NCBI RefSeq assembly: GCF_016863295.1
Contig: NZ_BOOP01000026.1
Span: forward strand, 62,001-126,000
From: Planotetraspora phitsanulokensis
GTDB lineage: Bacteria; Actinomycetota; Actinomycetes; Streptosporangiales; Streptosporangiaceae
Length of the DNA: 64,000 bases
Reading direction: 5' to 3'
Shown here: positions 35,818-45,290 of the stretch, piece by piece
Layout of the letters: each line of letters begins with the position of its first letter
Position numbering within the stretch: the stretch's first letter is position 1
Made by a program: the position numbers and the translations under genes
Notes under the pieces: generated by a model
The model's database searches: none
The model's input: the letters and a program-made list of their open reading frames with translations, nothing else
What the model was told of the DNA's origin: nothing

Positions 35818-37236
35818 TCACGTGCGCGTCAGAAGCGGTATAAGCACGCGTCGCAGAGAGGTGCGGATTGGCCGGGCGGGTTCCCTCTTCCGGCCGTCAT
35901 GTCCCGTCTCCTGGGGCGGGGCCGGGGCGGGAGCCTCGCGCCGGACGATTCCCCAGGTCTCTCCGGCCTCCCAGAGCGTCGCGAACGTCTCGTGGACCAG
36001 ATCGTCCAGGTCGTCCCCCGGTAGCGCGAGGCGACGGGCCCGGTTCACGGCGGCCGTGCGCTCCAGCCGGGCGCTGACGACGCCCTCCTGTTCGTCGAGG
36101 GCCAGCGACAACACGCCGAGGCCCCTCCGCTCGGCGAACGCGAGGATCGATTCCAGGGTCTTCCGCGAAGGCACCCAGCCCGGCGGGCAGTGGAAGCGGA
36201 ACGGGACGGGGAGTTCCGGGTCGGGGACGTGCCCGGCGAACGACACCCGGGTCTCGCCCGCGTAGGCGTCCCGGATCATCCGCGCTCCGCCGCGCGGCAG
36301 GCCGGCCACGATCACGACGACGTCGGGCAGGTCGCTCGCGAGCAGACCGTCGACCGTGGCCCGCACGTCCTGGACGGCCGCGCCTTCCGCGGGCACGACG
36401 GCCTCGACGTACGGCACGAGGTAGGTCCGCCCGGGCCGCCTCCTGAGCCGGCGCATCGACGGCACGCGCTCGGCCAGGTACGACCGGTCGGGCCCGGCGA
36501 CGGGGCCGCCGACCCGCACGCTCCGTGCACTCCTTTCCGCCACGAATACCGCCCCGGCCTGGGCGAGCCGGTATCCCAGCTCGAGATACTCCTGCGCCGG
36601 CTGAATTCCGCCACTCGCGCGCAGCAGGGTCGCCGGAACCGAGGCGGGGGCGCCCCCCATCGCGGTGAACGCCTTCGCCCCCGCCTCCCGCAGATCCGAG
36701 GCTCCGTCCCACTCTTGCCTGCGCTCCAGGGCTCCGGACCGGCCCGCGAACCCCTCGACCGACCCGGCCTCGACGGCGGCGAGCGCCTCGGCGTCGAGGC
36801 TCCCGCCGTGCGCGCCGGGCACGTGCAGCGGACGGCTCAGGACGACTAGGTGGTCCGCGAGGTGATGCCAGCGCATGTGCGCCTCGATGTGCTCGGGCGG
36901 GACGAGCAGATCGGCGTCGAGCAGATGGACGACGTCGCCGTCGCACGCGCCAGGCGTCCACGGCGTTCCCGGCTCCGGCCTGACGACCCGGATGCGCTCG
37001 GGCACACGGCCGGAAAGCGAGATCGGCGGTCCGTCACCGGCGTCAACGACGATGACCTCCATCAGATGGCGTGGATAGCTCTGGGACGCGAGGCCGGCCA
37101 GGGTCAGCGGCAACGTCCGCTCGCGGCCGCGTGTGGAGACGATCACGCTGACCGTCAGCGTCGGCGTCCACGCACCCGGGTCCGGCGGATCGCCGAGCAC
37201 TCCGTAGTCGTTGAGCGGGATCCGGATGCCGGCCAT
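35818..37236 (-). CDS. Glycosyltransferase family 2 protein
   Basis: A 472-residue protein with a GT2 domain at residues ~25-260. It has VSVIVSTRGRERTLPLTLAGL, an acidic VVDAGDG at the nucleotide-binding position and the DxD-like HLLDADLLVP. GT-A fold features continue to about 280. The C-terminal 200 residues look like a second, weaker Rossmann-like unit and end in a basic tail. ATG 37236 starts 5 nt after the stop of the upstream 607-residue GT2 gene, so the two are co-translated. Sugar donor and acceptor are unknown. Confidence 0.85.
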   Translation of the reverse strand: MAGIRIPLNDYGVLGDPPDPGAWTPTLTVSVIVSTRGRERTLPLTLAGLASQSYPRHLMEVIVVDAGDGPPISLSGRVPERIRVVRPEPGTPWTPGACDGDVVHLLDADLLVPPEHIEAHMRWHHLADHLVVLSRPLHVPGAHGGSLDAEALAAVEAGSVEGFAGRSGALERRQEWDGASDLREAGAKAFTAMGGAPASVPATLLRASGGIQPAQEYLELGYRLAQAGAVFVAERSARSVRVGGPVAGPDRSYLAERVPSMRRLRRRPGRTYLVPYVEAVVPAEGAAVQDVRATVDGLLASDLPDVVVIVAGLPRGGARMIRDAYAGETRVSFAGHVPDPELPVPFRFHCPPGWVPSRKTLESILAFAERRGLGVLSLALDEQEGVVSARLERTAAVNRARRLALPGDDLDDLVHETFATLWEAGETWGIVRREAPAPAPPQETGHDGRKREPARPIRTSLRRVLIPLLTRT

Positions 37237-37241
37237 CCGCG

Positions 37242-39065
37242 TCACCCCCGCCTGCCGTACGCGGGGGTGCGCTCCATCAGGGCGTTGAAGACCAGGCCGC
37301 GCCACTGCTCCTCGTAGGACGTGAGGAACGACTGCACGGGCGGCTGCCACGTGTGCTCGCGCGCGTTCCGGCGGCGCAGCAGGTAGTTGAAGCCGTGGGA
37401 GCGGTAGATCCGTCCCCCTGCGGCCCGCACGGCGTCGAGCAGTTGCCCGTCGACCGTGCGCGGGATGGGCCGGAACCCGCCGACCGCGTCGAACATCGCC
37501 CGGGTGATCACCATGGTTCCCCCGGCCACGAAAGGGGCGAACCGCTCCGTGCCGACGCGTCTCCTGATCGTCACGTCGAGGGGCTCCAGGTAGACGAACT
37601 CCGGGGCGGAGCCGACCAGGTCCGCACCGGAGTAGCGCTGGGCCAGCAGGAGGTCGGCGAGGTGGTCGGGCCCATACCAGTCGTCGTCGTCGACCTTGGC
37701 GAGGAACGTCCCCGAGGCCACGGCGGCCATCCGGTTGAGGACCGAGCCGAAGGGCAGCCCGCCGGGGGCCTCGACCACCGTGACCGGGAGGTCCGTGGCG
37801 GGCACCGCGGCGACCGGCAGTCCGTGGAGTCCCACGACGAGCTCCAGCCGTACGCCGCGCTGGCCTTCCATCTGCTCGATCGCGAAGGGGATCATCTCCG
37901 GCCTGCGCGTGCACAGCAGGACCGACACCAGCGGCTCGGGAGGCACGGGCAGGCCGGCGGACGAGGCCACGGCACGCCAACGGGGGACGGCGCCGTGGAC
38001 GCGCAGTGCGATCCTGCGCAGCCGGATCGCGATCTCCTCCCGCCGCTGGTCGGTCGCCAGATCCTCCTCGCACACCGCCGCGACGGCTTGGGCCAGCTCG
38101 GGTCCGAGGGCGGCGTCGCGTTCCGCGTCGGGCCTGGCGATCACCGGGACCCCGGCGGCGGCCAGTCCGGCGACGATCCTGGCGGCCGCCCTGGCCGTGG
38201 CGGGCCCTCCCTCTCCGGCAGGCGGGATCACCACGCCCCTGACGTCCCTGAGGCGCGCCACCTCGACGTCCGTCAGCTCTCCGCGTGGCCCCAGCCGTAC
38301 GAGCACGTCCGATCCGCAGATCACGGCGGGGCCGGAGCCGAGCGTCGCGACAGAACCCGTGGGGTGCCGTCTGAAGCCGATGGGGTTGACCACGGCCTCG
38401 TCGACGGGCGGCAGCGCGCCGGGATCGACGCGATCACGCCCCAGGTTCAGGTGGGGACCGCCCGCACGCACGTCGGCGCGTTCGCCGTCGAGGCGGAGCA
38501 GCAGGTCGCAGCCGGGGGCGTCCCGGCGCTCCGGCGTCCGGAGCGCGCGGTCGGCGGGGGCCGCGTCGGCGTCGCCGGGCCGCCACTCACCGGCGTACTC
38601 CCCTGCGAGGCCGATCACCGGCTGGCCCGGCTGGCGGCCCGTCCCGAGAAGGCCCCGCGCCACCGACGCGACCACCTCGCCCGCCGCGACGGGTTCGGTG
38701 AACGACGCGTCGAGGTGCCAGCCGGTGGCCGTACGGGTGACCCGCAGGTCGGCGAGCCGCGCCCAGGCGTCCGATTGGCCGGGGACGGGCGTCGGCGGCG
38801 GCGCCCACAGGGACGTCTCCGCCAGCACGACACGGATCCGTCCGGCGCTCGGAAGGAGCCCGCGCATCGGGACGAGCACGCGCAGGTCCCGCAACGTCCG
38901 GACGGCGACGACCACGCAGTCGAACGGCTCTCGCGGCGCGCCCTCCGCGTCGAGGTCATGCCAAGGACCGCTGAAGCCGTCGACCCGGCCGAACGACTCC
39001 GGGCAGTGGCCGAATCCGACGCTCGTTCCCCATGTTCGCGGCGATCGGGGGGTGGAACGGATCAA
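37242..39065 (-). CDS. GT2 glycosyltransferase with large uncharacterised N-terminus
   Basis: A 607-residue protein. The C-terminal GT2 domain (about 375-590) is canonical: PLVSVLLCTRRPEMIPFAIEQM, the DxD motif in FLAKVDDDDWYGPDHL, and GGTMVITRAMFDAVGGF. Residues 1 to about 360 are unrecognised. They contain a segment VNPIGFRRHPTGSVATLGSG and a possible alpha/beta unit VRGVVIPPAGEGGPATARAA. The start is TTG 39065, supported by GAGGAGGAGG (complement of 39071-39080) 5 nt upstream. First of the co-transcribed GT2 series running toward the fusions. Confidence 0.85.
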   Translation of the reverse strand: MIRSTPRSPRTWGTSVGFGHCPESFGRVDGFSGPWHDLDAEGAPREPFDCVVVAVRTLRDLRVLVPMRGLLPSAGRIRVVLAETSLWAPPPTPVPGQSDAWARLADLRVTRTATGWHLDASFTEPVAAGEVVASVARGLLGTGRQPGQPVIGLAGEYAGEWRPGDADAAPADRALRTPERRDAPGCDLLLRLDGERADVRAGGPHLNLGRDRVDPGALPPVDEAVVNPIGFRRHPTGSVATLGSGPAVICGSDVLVRLGPRGELTDVEVARLRDVRGVVIPPAGEGGPATARAAARIVAGLAAAGVPVIARPDAERDAALGPELAQAVAAVCEEDLATDQRREEIAIRLRRIALRVHGAVPRWRAVASSAGLPVPPEPLVSVLLCTRRPEMIPFAIEQMEGQRGVRLELVVGLHGLPVAAVPATDLPVTVVEAPGGLPFGSVLNRMAAVASGTFLAKVDDDDWYGPDHLADLLLAQRYSGADLVGSAPEFVYLEPLDVTIRRRVGTERFAPFVAGGTMVITRAMFDAVGGFRPIPRTVDGQLLDAVRAAGGRIYRSHGFNYLLRRRNAREHTWQPPVQSFLTSYEEQWRGLVFNALMERTPAYGRRG

Positions 39066-39197
39066 CCGGACCTCCTCCTCGAATCGCGTTGGCCCCGGTC
39101 GCCGGTCTCAGGACGGCGACCCGGGACAGCATCGCGAAACGCGCGGACGCCTGCCGTGGTGCTTGGCCGAACGTTTACGGGCCCGCTCCCCGTGTGG

Positions 39198-40412
39198 TCA
39201 CCCCTCGGAGGACCCGGTCTGGGGTGACCTCAGCGAACGGCTGATCCGCTTGCCGAGCCGCTGCGCCGGGGCCTCGACGAAGCGGTACGTCAGCCAGCTC
39301 AAGGTGAGGAGCACGACCAGATATCCCAGGCTGACCGCCGACTGGAGCGCGGCGGGCAGGCCTCGGAGGTCGCCCAGCAGGGAGTTCAGCCCCCGCAACA
39401 GGGGATGGTGGAGCAGGTAGATCGAGTAGCTGATCAGGCCGATCCACGTGAGCACGCCGGGGATCGGGCGGCCGCGCAGCGCCATCGCGAGGGCGAACGT
39501 GCCGCCCGCGAGCGCCATCGTCGTGATCCACACGTCCGGCTGCACCCACCACCAGCCCGCCTGGATCGACCACACGGGAGAAACGGCCACCAGGGCGGCC
39601 GACACCACGACCGGGGTCAGCCCGCCCGTGCCCGCCTCCCAGCGCTGGATGGCCGTCCCGGTGAACATCACCGCGAGGATGGCCGCGCCGAACCAGGGCA
39701 CGAAGCTGGCGAACACGAGCAGCACCAGGGCCATCAGGCCGAGGGAGTAGGCGGCGACCATCCGGAAACGGCCCGAGATCAGGCAGGCGAGCCCGGCGAC
39801 GAAGATCACACAGGTCACGATGGCCGGCCACTCGCCCGGCAGCAGCGGCGCCGACAACACCAGGCCCGACGCGACCGCCACGACGCCGAACGCGATGGCC
39901 AGCAGGCCGCTGCGCCGGTGCGCACCCCCCACGAAGAGCGCGGTGACGATCAGGTAGAACACCATCTCGTACGACAGGGTCCACATCGGATCGGCGACCC
40001 CGCCCATGTGGACGACGTCGAGCAACATCGACAGGTGGGCCGCCACGGACGACGGATGGCGCGGGACCTCCATGCGCACCGGCACCCAGATCGCCATCAC
40101 GAGCACAAGCCCGATGACCAGCAGGTACAGAGGGTAGAGGCGGAAGATCCGGCTGATCCAGAAGGCTCTGACGTCTCCCCTGTGCTCCAGGGACGCCGGG
40201 ATGATGTACCCGCTGACCAGGAAGAACACCAGAACGCCGTACATGCCGAGGTTGAACCAGTACGGTCGCAGCGCGGGCATGAGCCACGGGAGCATGTGCT
40301 CGGCCACCACGGCCATCGCCCCGATTCCGCGTAACGCGTCCAGCCAGGCGAGCCGGGTGACCTGCGTGCGTGAGGGTGCGACGGCGACCTGTGTGGCAAT
40401 CACCAGCCTCAA
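39198..40412 (-). CDS. Acyltransferase 3 family membrane protein
   Basis: A 404-residue membrane O-acyltransferase (OafA/NolL-type acyltransferase 3). The N-terminal signature WLDALRGIGAMAVVAEHM has the key Arg and His. It is followed by YGVLVFFLVSGYIIPASL and about ten membrane helices. The C-terminus ends with SYSIYLLHHPLLR and YRFVEAPAQRLGKR, as in the family. Such proteins O-acylate sugars of surface polymers. The start is uncertain: TTG 40412, GTG 40403 or a later codon are all possible. It is upstream of the GT2 series on the same strand, separated by 132 bp, so it closes the polymer cluster on its right. Confidence 0.9.
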   Translation of the reverse strand: MRLVIATQVAVAPSRTQVTRLAWLDALRGIGAMAVVAEHMLPWLMPALRPYWFNLGMYGVLVFFLVSGYIIPASLEHRGDVRAFWISRIFRLYPLYLLVIGLVLVMAIWVPVRMEVPRHPSSVAAHLSMLLDVVHMGGVADPMWTLSYEMVFYLIVTALFVGGAHRRSGLLAIAFGVVAVASGLVLSAPLLPGEWPAIVTCVIFVAGLACLISGRFRMVAAYSLGLMALVLLVFASFVPWFGAAILAVMFTGTAIQRWEAGTGGLTPVVVSAALVAVSPVWSIQAGWWWVQPDVWITTMALAGGTFALAMALRGRPIPGVLTWIGLISYSIYLLHHPLLRGLNSLLGDLRGLPAALQSAVSLGYLVVLLTLSWLTYRFVEAPAQRLGKRISRSLRSPQTGSSEG

Positions 40413-40468
40413 CTTACCGCTGACGCCTGAGCCACACCCTTATGTACGCCTTTTTCACTCCCCGCTGT

Positions 40469-40510
40469 CATGATCATACATTTCCGCCCCCGTCCCCTTC
40501 CATGATCACG
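40469..40510. repeat. Second site of CATGATCA-type intergenic repeats
   Basis: CATGATCATACA (40469-40480) and CATGATCACGCG (40501-40512) share the core found five times at 2570-2738. They lie in the 113-bp gap downstream of guaA, which is otherwise free of genes. Confidence 0.7.
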
Positions 40511-40525
40511 CGCGGGAAGGGGGGG

Positions 40526-42073
40526 TTACTCCCACTCGATGGTGCCCGGGGGCTTGCTGGTGACGTCGACGACCACTCGGTTGACCTCACGTACCTCGTT
40601 CGTGATCCGGGTCGAGATGCGGGACAACACGTCGTAGGGGACGCGGGCCCAGTCGGCCGTCATCGCGTCCTCCGAGGTGACGGGCCGCAGGACGACGGGG
40701 TGCCCGTACGTGCGACCGTCGCCCTGGACGCCGACCGAGCGGACGTCGGCCAGCAGGACAACCGGGCACTGCCAGATGTCACGGTCGAGCCCCGCCCGGG
40801 ACAACTCCTCGCGCGCGATGGCGTCGGCCTCGCGGAGGATGTCGAGCCGCTCCGCGGTCACCTCGCCGATGATCCGGATGCCGAGCCCCGGTCCCGGGAA
40901 CGGCTGCCGCCAGACCATCGCCACGGGAAGGCCCAGCTCTTCGCCGGCCCGCCGGACCTCGTCCTTGAACAACGTCCGCAACGGCTCGACCAGCTGGAAC
41001 CGCAGGTCGTCGGGCAGGCCGCCCACGTTGTGGTGAGACTTGATGTTCGCGGTGCCGGTGCCGCCGCCGGACTCGACCACGTCGGGGTACAGCGTGCCCT
41101 GGACCAGGAAGTCCGCCGGGCCGTCCGCCAGGATCGCCCGCTGCTCGTCCTCGAAGACGCGGATGAACTCCCGGCCGATGATCTTCCGCTTCTCCTCGGG
41201 GTCGACCACCCCGGACAGGGCCTTGAGGAACCGCTCGGCGGCGTCCACCACCCGGAGCTTCACCCCGGTCGCGGCGACGAAGTCACGCTCGACCTGCTCG
41301 GCCTCGCCCTTGCGGAGCAGGCCGTGGTCGACGAAGACACAGGTGAGACGGTCGCCGATGGCGCGCTGGACGATGGCGGCCGCCACGGCGGAGTCCACGC
41401 CGCCCGACAGCGCGCAGATCGCCCTGCCGTCGCCGACCTGCTCGCGCACCGCCGTGACCGCGTCCTCGACGATGTTGAGCATGGTCCACGACGGACGGCA
41501 CCCGGCCGCCTTGAGGAAGTGCTTGAGCACCGTCTGGCCGTGGGCGGTGTGGAGGACCTCGGGGTGGAACTGCACGCCGTACAGTCCCTGCTCGGGGTTT
41601 TCGATCGCGGCGACCGGCGTGGCCTCGGTGGACGCGGTGACGATGAACCCGGCGGGCGCCCCCGACACGGAGTCGCCGTGGGACATCCAGACCGACTGCG
41701 TGGACGGCAGACCCGCGAACAGCACGCCGTCGCCCAGCACCTGCAACGAGGTGCCGCCGAACTCCGCGACTCCCGTCCTGTTGACGGTCCCGCCCAGCGC
41801 CTGCGCCATCGCCTGGAAGCCGTAGCAGATGCCGAAGGTCGGCACGCCCGTCGCGAACAGCCCTTCGGGGACGGGCGGGGCGCCCTCGGCGTACACGGAC
41901 GAGGGACCGCCCGACAGGATGATCGCCTTGGGCTTCCTGGCCAGCATCTCCGCCACCGGCATCGTCGACGGGACGATCTCGGAGTAGACGTGGCATTCAC
42001 GCACCCGGCGGGCGATCAGCTGCGCGTACTGCGCGCCGAAGTCGACCACCAGGACCGTGTCGAACTCAGACAC
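40526..42073 (-). CDS. guaA: GMP synthase (glutamine-hydrolysing)
   Basis: A 515-residue bifunctional enzyme converting XMP, glutamine and ATP to GMP. The class I glutamine amidotransferase domain has Cys83 in GICYGFQ and His170/Glu172 in FHPEV. The ATP-pyrophosphatase domain has the P-loop SGGVDS (223-228), and the C-terminal dimerisation domain ends KPPGTIEWE as usual. I set the start at GTG 42073 ([15 protein letters not shown]), the normal N-terminus of actinobacterial GuaA; a TTG 15 nt upstream is less likely. It is the last gene before the polymer cluster. Confidence 0.97.
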   Translation of the reverse strand: MSEFDTVLVVDFGAQYAQLIARRVRECHVYSEIVPSTMPVAEMLARKPKAIILSGGPSSVYAEGAPPVPEGLFATGVPTFGICYGFQAMAQALGGTVNRTGVAEFGGTSLQVLGDGVLFAGLPSTQSVWMSHGDSVSGAPAGFIVTASTEATPVAAIENPEQGLYGVQFHPEVLHTAHGQTVLKHFLKAAGCRPSWTMLNIVEDAVTAVREQVGDGRAICALSGGVDSAVAAAIVQRAIGDRLTCVFVDHGLLRKGEAEQVERDFVAATGVKLRVVDAAERFLKALSGVVDPEEKRKIIGREFIRVFEDEQRAILADGPADFLVQGTLYPDVVESGGGTGTANIKSHHNVGGLPDDLRFQLVEPLRTLFKDEVRRAGEELGLPVAMVWRQPFPGPGLGIRIIGEVTAERLDILREADAIAREELSRAGLDRDIWQCPVVLLADVRSVGVQGDGRTYGHPVVLRPVTSEDAMTADWARVPYDVLSRISTRITNEVREVNRVVVDVTSKPPGTIEWE

Positions 42074-42214
42074 CGGAAGGACCCCCAAAGGAAACGAGCG
42101 GTGTCGTCAGTCTATCGGCGCGGTTCCGGCACCCACCCCCCCACACGGTCCGGGCCCGCGACCCCCACACGGTCCGGCCCCGTGACCGGCTCCGATGCGG
42201 CCAGGTAAAAATCC

Positions 42215-42238
42215 AAATGACACTTATTTGTGTTATTT
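42215..42238. promoter_or_regulatory. Putative operator upstream of the MarR/GbsR-like gene
   Basis: AAATGACAC (42215-42223) and GTGTTATTT (42230-42238) form an inverted repeat with one G-T mismatch and a 6-bp spacer. It lies in an unusually AT-rich stretch 26 bp before the regulator start codon. A further GTCATGTCA follows. Position and symmetry suggest autoregulation by the encoded dimeric regulator. Confidence 0.5.
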
Positions 42239-42263
42239 GCGTCATGTCAGTTACCATCGTGGC

Positions 42264-42740
42264 ATGACCACGCCAGACGAGCTCACCTTCACCGACCGGA
42301 TGGCCCACTTCTACGCACGGGAGTACGGGTTCCCCCCCGTGGCCGGCCGCGTGCTGGGCTATCTGCTCATCTGCCGGCCCCCTCAGCAGACCATCGCGGA
42401 GCTCAGCGAGGCGCTGCTCGCGAGCCGCAGCGCGATCACGGGGGCGGTCACCCTCCTGGCCGGCCATCGCGTCGTGCGCCGCTCCCGCTCAGCCGGGCAG
42501 CGCGTGGACCACGTCACCCTCGACCCCCGGGCGCTCGACCCCACGGGCTTCGCGAGCGCGACGTACCAGGAGCAGGCCGCGCTCGCGCGCGAGGCGCTCG
42601 AGCTACTCGAGGACGGCCCCTCCGAACGGCGCTCGATGCTCGAGGAGGGCGCCGCGTTCTACGACTTCCTCGCCGAGCGGATGCCCGCCCTGCTGTCCGA
42701 ATGGCACGTCCAGCGCGACACCCTCAGGCGCCGGCCCTGA
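42264..42740 (+). CDS. GbsR/MarR-type transcriptional regulator
   Basis: A 158-residue winged-helix protein starting at ATG 42264. Residues ~15-95 carry the DNA-binding part (FPPVAGRVLGYLLICRPPQQTIAELSEALLASRSAITGAVTLL), with the recognition helix around ASRSAITGAV and a basic wing RRSRSAGQRVDHV. The C-terminal helices (about 105-158) would form the dimer. This arrangement matches the GbsR/MarR-like group. An inverted repeat lies just upstream. The alpha/beta hydrolase gene follows 108 bp downstream on the same strand and is a likely target; the ligand is unknown. Confidence 0.85.
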   Translation: MTTPDELTFTDRMAHFYAREYGFPPVAGRVLGYLLICRPPQQTIAELSEALLASRSAITGAVTLLAGHRVVRRSRSAGQRVDHVTLDPRALDPTGFASATYQEQAALAREALELLEDGPSERRSMLEEGAAFYDFLAERMPALLSEWHVQRDTLRRRP

Positions 42741-42848
42741 TCACCCCACGGACCGGCACATAACACCGCAAGAAACACAGGTCCCCGTAAGAACCACGGT
42801 CCCGAAGACTCCGAAGACGCGCAGGCCCACACGAAAGGCTGGCCCCCC

Positions 42849-43616
42849 ATGTCTCGTCAGCTCACGATCACCGCCGCGGACACCCGTCTCCACGCTGTCG
42901 ACACCCCCGGAGAGGGACGCCCGCTCCTCTTCCTCAACGGCGGCTTCGCGACGCAGCGGCACTGGAACCACGTCCTCCAGCGCCTCGCCGGGAGGCACCG
43001 CACCGTCACATTCGACGCGCGGGCGCGCGGGAAGTCGGGCAGGTCGGCCGACTACTCCGCCCGGGGCGCCGTCGACGACATCGGCCGCGTGATCGAGGCG
43101 ACCGGGATCGAGCGGCCGGTCCTGGTGGGGTGGTCCCACGGCGCGACGCTCGCGGTGCGGTACGCCGCCGAGCATCCCGACCAGGTCGCCGGGCTCGTCC
43201 TCGTCGACGGCGCCTACCCGATCTCGATGTTCGACGAGGCCGGCAAGGATGCGGCGCGCAAGCAGTTCCGCCGGCTCGGCTGGATCATGCGCATCATGGC
43301 GGCCCTCGGCCTTTCCGCCCGGATGACGCCCGCCGAGTCGGCCGAGATGGTCATCGAGCTGGACACCGTGAACGGCGAGCTCGGCCCCGACTTCGAGGCA
43401 CTGCAATGCCCGGCCGTGTACGTCGTCGCCACCGGTCCGCACTCGGGCGCCTCGGACGAGGACATGCGGACGCTGCGGGCCGCCGCCGCCAAGGCCGAGT
43501 CGCTGAACGAGCGCGTGTCGGTGTTCGCGACGACGCCGAGCAACCACGTGCAGATCCTGAGCAAGGACCCCGGCACCGTCGTCGCCGCGATCGAGGACGT
43601 CGTCGCCCGGGCCTAG
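42849..43616 (+). CDS. Alpha/beta-fold hydrolase
   Basis: A 255-residue alpha/beta hydrolase. The nucleophile elbow is GWSHG (94-98, Ser96), the oxyanion-hole region is FLNGGFATQRHW, and the catalytic histidine is probably in SNHVQIL near residue 233. An acid in the VVATGPHSGASDEDM region would complete the triad. Cap residues (about 125-175) are Met/Arg-rich. Substrate unknown. It follows the GbsR/MarR-like gene, and its last 4 bp overlap the convergent GMC oxidoreductase gene. Confidence 0.88.
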   Translation: MSRQLTITAADTRLHAVDTPGEGRPLLFLNGGFATQRHWNHVLQRLAGRHRTVTFDARARGKSGRSADYSARGAVDDIGRVIEATGIERPVLVGWSHGATLAVRYAAEHPDQVAGLVLVDGAYPISMFDEAGKDAARKQFRRLGWIMRIMAALGLSARMTPAESAEMVIELDTVNGELGPDFEALQCPAVYVVATGPHSGASDEDMRTLRAAAAKAESLNERVSVFATTPSNHVQILSKDPGTVVAAIEDVVARA

Positions 43617-45283
43617 GTGATCCCCACGATCGGCAGGCGGAGCGCTCCCGGAGCCGACGCCGGCACCACCGGGTGGAGCGGCACGACCGGCGAGACCCTC
43701 GCGTAGGCCGATCCCACCGCCGGGCGGGGATCGGCCTCGCCCTTGTTCGGCCACAGGGCCATGGCCCGTTCCGCCTGCGCGGTGATGGTGAGCGAGGGAT
43801 TGACCCCCAGGTTGGCGGAGATCGCCGACCCGTCGACGATGTGCAGCCCCTCGTACCCGTAGACCCGGTGGTAGGCGTCGATCACACCGCTCTCCGGGGA
43901 GTCGCCGATCGCGCAGCCGCCGAGGAAGTGCGCCGTGGCCGGGATGTCGAACAGGTCGAGCCAGGACCCGCCCGGCATGCCGCCGATCTCCTCCGCGGCC
44001 AGCCGCGCGGCCCGGTGCCCCGCGGGGATCCAGGTGGGATTGGGCTCGCCGTGGCCGGGGTCGGCCCTCAGCCGCCGTCCCCGGAGGGAGACCGTGACCG
44101 AGTTATTCTTGGCCTGCATGACGAGGGCGATGACGGCCCGTTCCGACCACCTCCGGTGGTTGAACAGCCGGGGCACCAGGTGCGGCCGGCGCAGGGCCGC
44201 GCCGAGGAACTTCAGCCAGCGGGGCGCCCTGCCCCCGCCGTCCACGAGCAGCGTGCGGAGCATGCCCATCGCGTTGGAGCCGTCGCCGTACCTGACGGGT
44301 TCGATGTGCGTCTCGGCGTCGGGGTGGATCGACGAGGTGATCGCCACCCCGCGGTTGAGCTTGTCCCCCGTGACCTTGAGCCGCTCGAAGCCGAGCAGCG
44401 CCTCGGAGTTCGTCCGGGTCAGGACGCCGAGCCGCGGCGATAGCCCGGACAGGGTCGTCGCCCTCAGGGTGTGCAGCAGCCGCTGCGTGCCGTACGTGCC
44501 GGCGGCGAAGACGACCTGCCGCGCGGTGAAGGCGCGGGTGCCGCGCAGGGAGCCGGTCCTGCGGGCCGTGACCTCGTACCCGCCGTCGATCGGCCGCACG
44601 CTGGTGACGGTCGTCTCGGGATGGACCGTCGCCCCCGCGTTCTCCGCCAGGTGGAGGTAATTCTTGACCAGCGTGTTCTTCGCGCCGTGGCGGCAGCCCG
44701 TCATGCATTCGCCGCACTCCAGGCAGCCCCGCCTGCGCGGTCCGACGCCGCCGAAGTACGGATCGTCGACCTCGACGCCGGGGGCGCCGAAGAACACCCC
44801 CACGGGGGCGAGGTGGAAGGTGTCGCCGACGCCCATCCGCTCGGCCACCTTCCGCATGACCTCGTCGGCGGGCGTCACCGTCGGGTTCCGCGCCACCCCC
44901 AGCATCCGTTTGGCCTGGTCGTAGTAAGGAGCGAGCTCACTCTTCCAGTCCGTGATGCGACTCCACTGGGGGTCGTCGAAGAAGGGGTCGAGCGGCTCGT
45001 AGAGCGTGTTCGCGTACACCAGCGAGCCGCCGCCCACCCCCGCGCCGGCGAGGACCATGACGCCGCTTCCGCCGCGCAGCACGTGGATCCGCTGGATCCC
45101 CTTCAGCCCGAGCCGCGGGGCCCACAGGAAGTCCCTGGCCCGCCAGGACGTCTTGGGCAGCGTGCCGTCCTCGAACCGCCTGCCGGCCTCAAGGACGCCG
45201 ACCGAGTAACCCTTCTCCGTCAGGCGGAGGGCCGTCACGCTCCCGCCGAAACCCGACCCGATGACGACGACGTCGTAGTCCAT
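43613..45283 (-). CDS. GMC oxidoreductase, ChoD-like
   Basis: A 556-residue FAD enzyme of the glucose-methanol-choline family. The ADP-binding GSGFGG (9-14) opens the protein. GAGVGGGSLVYAN (80-92) is the second FAD contact and LGVNPSLTITAQAERAM closes the catalytic domain. A cysteine cluster (187, 190, 193, 197 in CLECGECMTGC) is seen in some members. Size, cysteine cluster and proximity to guaB3 and guaA match M. tuberculosis ChoD (Rv3409c), annotated as a cholesterol oxidase, although its true substrate is debated. It starts 7 nt after the stop of the dehydrogenase gene upstream, so the two form an operon. Confidence 0.85.
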   Translation of the reverse strand: MDYDVVVIGSGFGGSVTALRLTEKGYSVGVLEAGRRFEDGTLPKTSWRARDFLWAPRLGLKGIQRIHVLRGGSGVMVLAGAGVGGGSLVYANTLYEPLDPFFDDPQWSRITDWKSELAPYYDQAKRMLGVARNPTVTPADEVMRKVAERMGVGDTFHLAPVGVFFGAPGVEVDDPYFGGVGPRRRGCLECGECMTGCRHGAKNTLVKNYLHLAENAGATVHPETTVTSVRPIDGGYEVTARRTGSLRGTRAFTARQVVFAAGTYGTQRLLHTLRATTLSGLSPRLGVLTRTNSEALLGFERLKVTGDKLNRGVAITSSIHPDAETHIEPVRYGDGSNAMGMLRTLLVDGGGRAPRWLKFLGAALRRPHLVPRLFNHRRWSERAVIALVMQAKNNSVTVSLRGRRLRADPGHGEPNPTWIPAGHRAARLAAEEIGGMPGGSWLDLFDIPATAHFLGGCAIGDSPESGVIDAYHRVYGYEGLHIVDGSAISANLGVNPSLTITAQAERAMALWPNKGEADPRPAVGSAYARVSPVVPLHPVVPASAPGALRLPIVGIT

Positions 45284-45290
45284 GGCAGTC

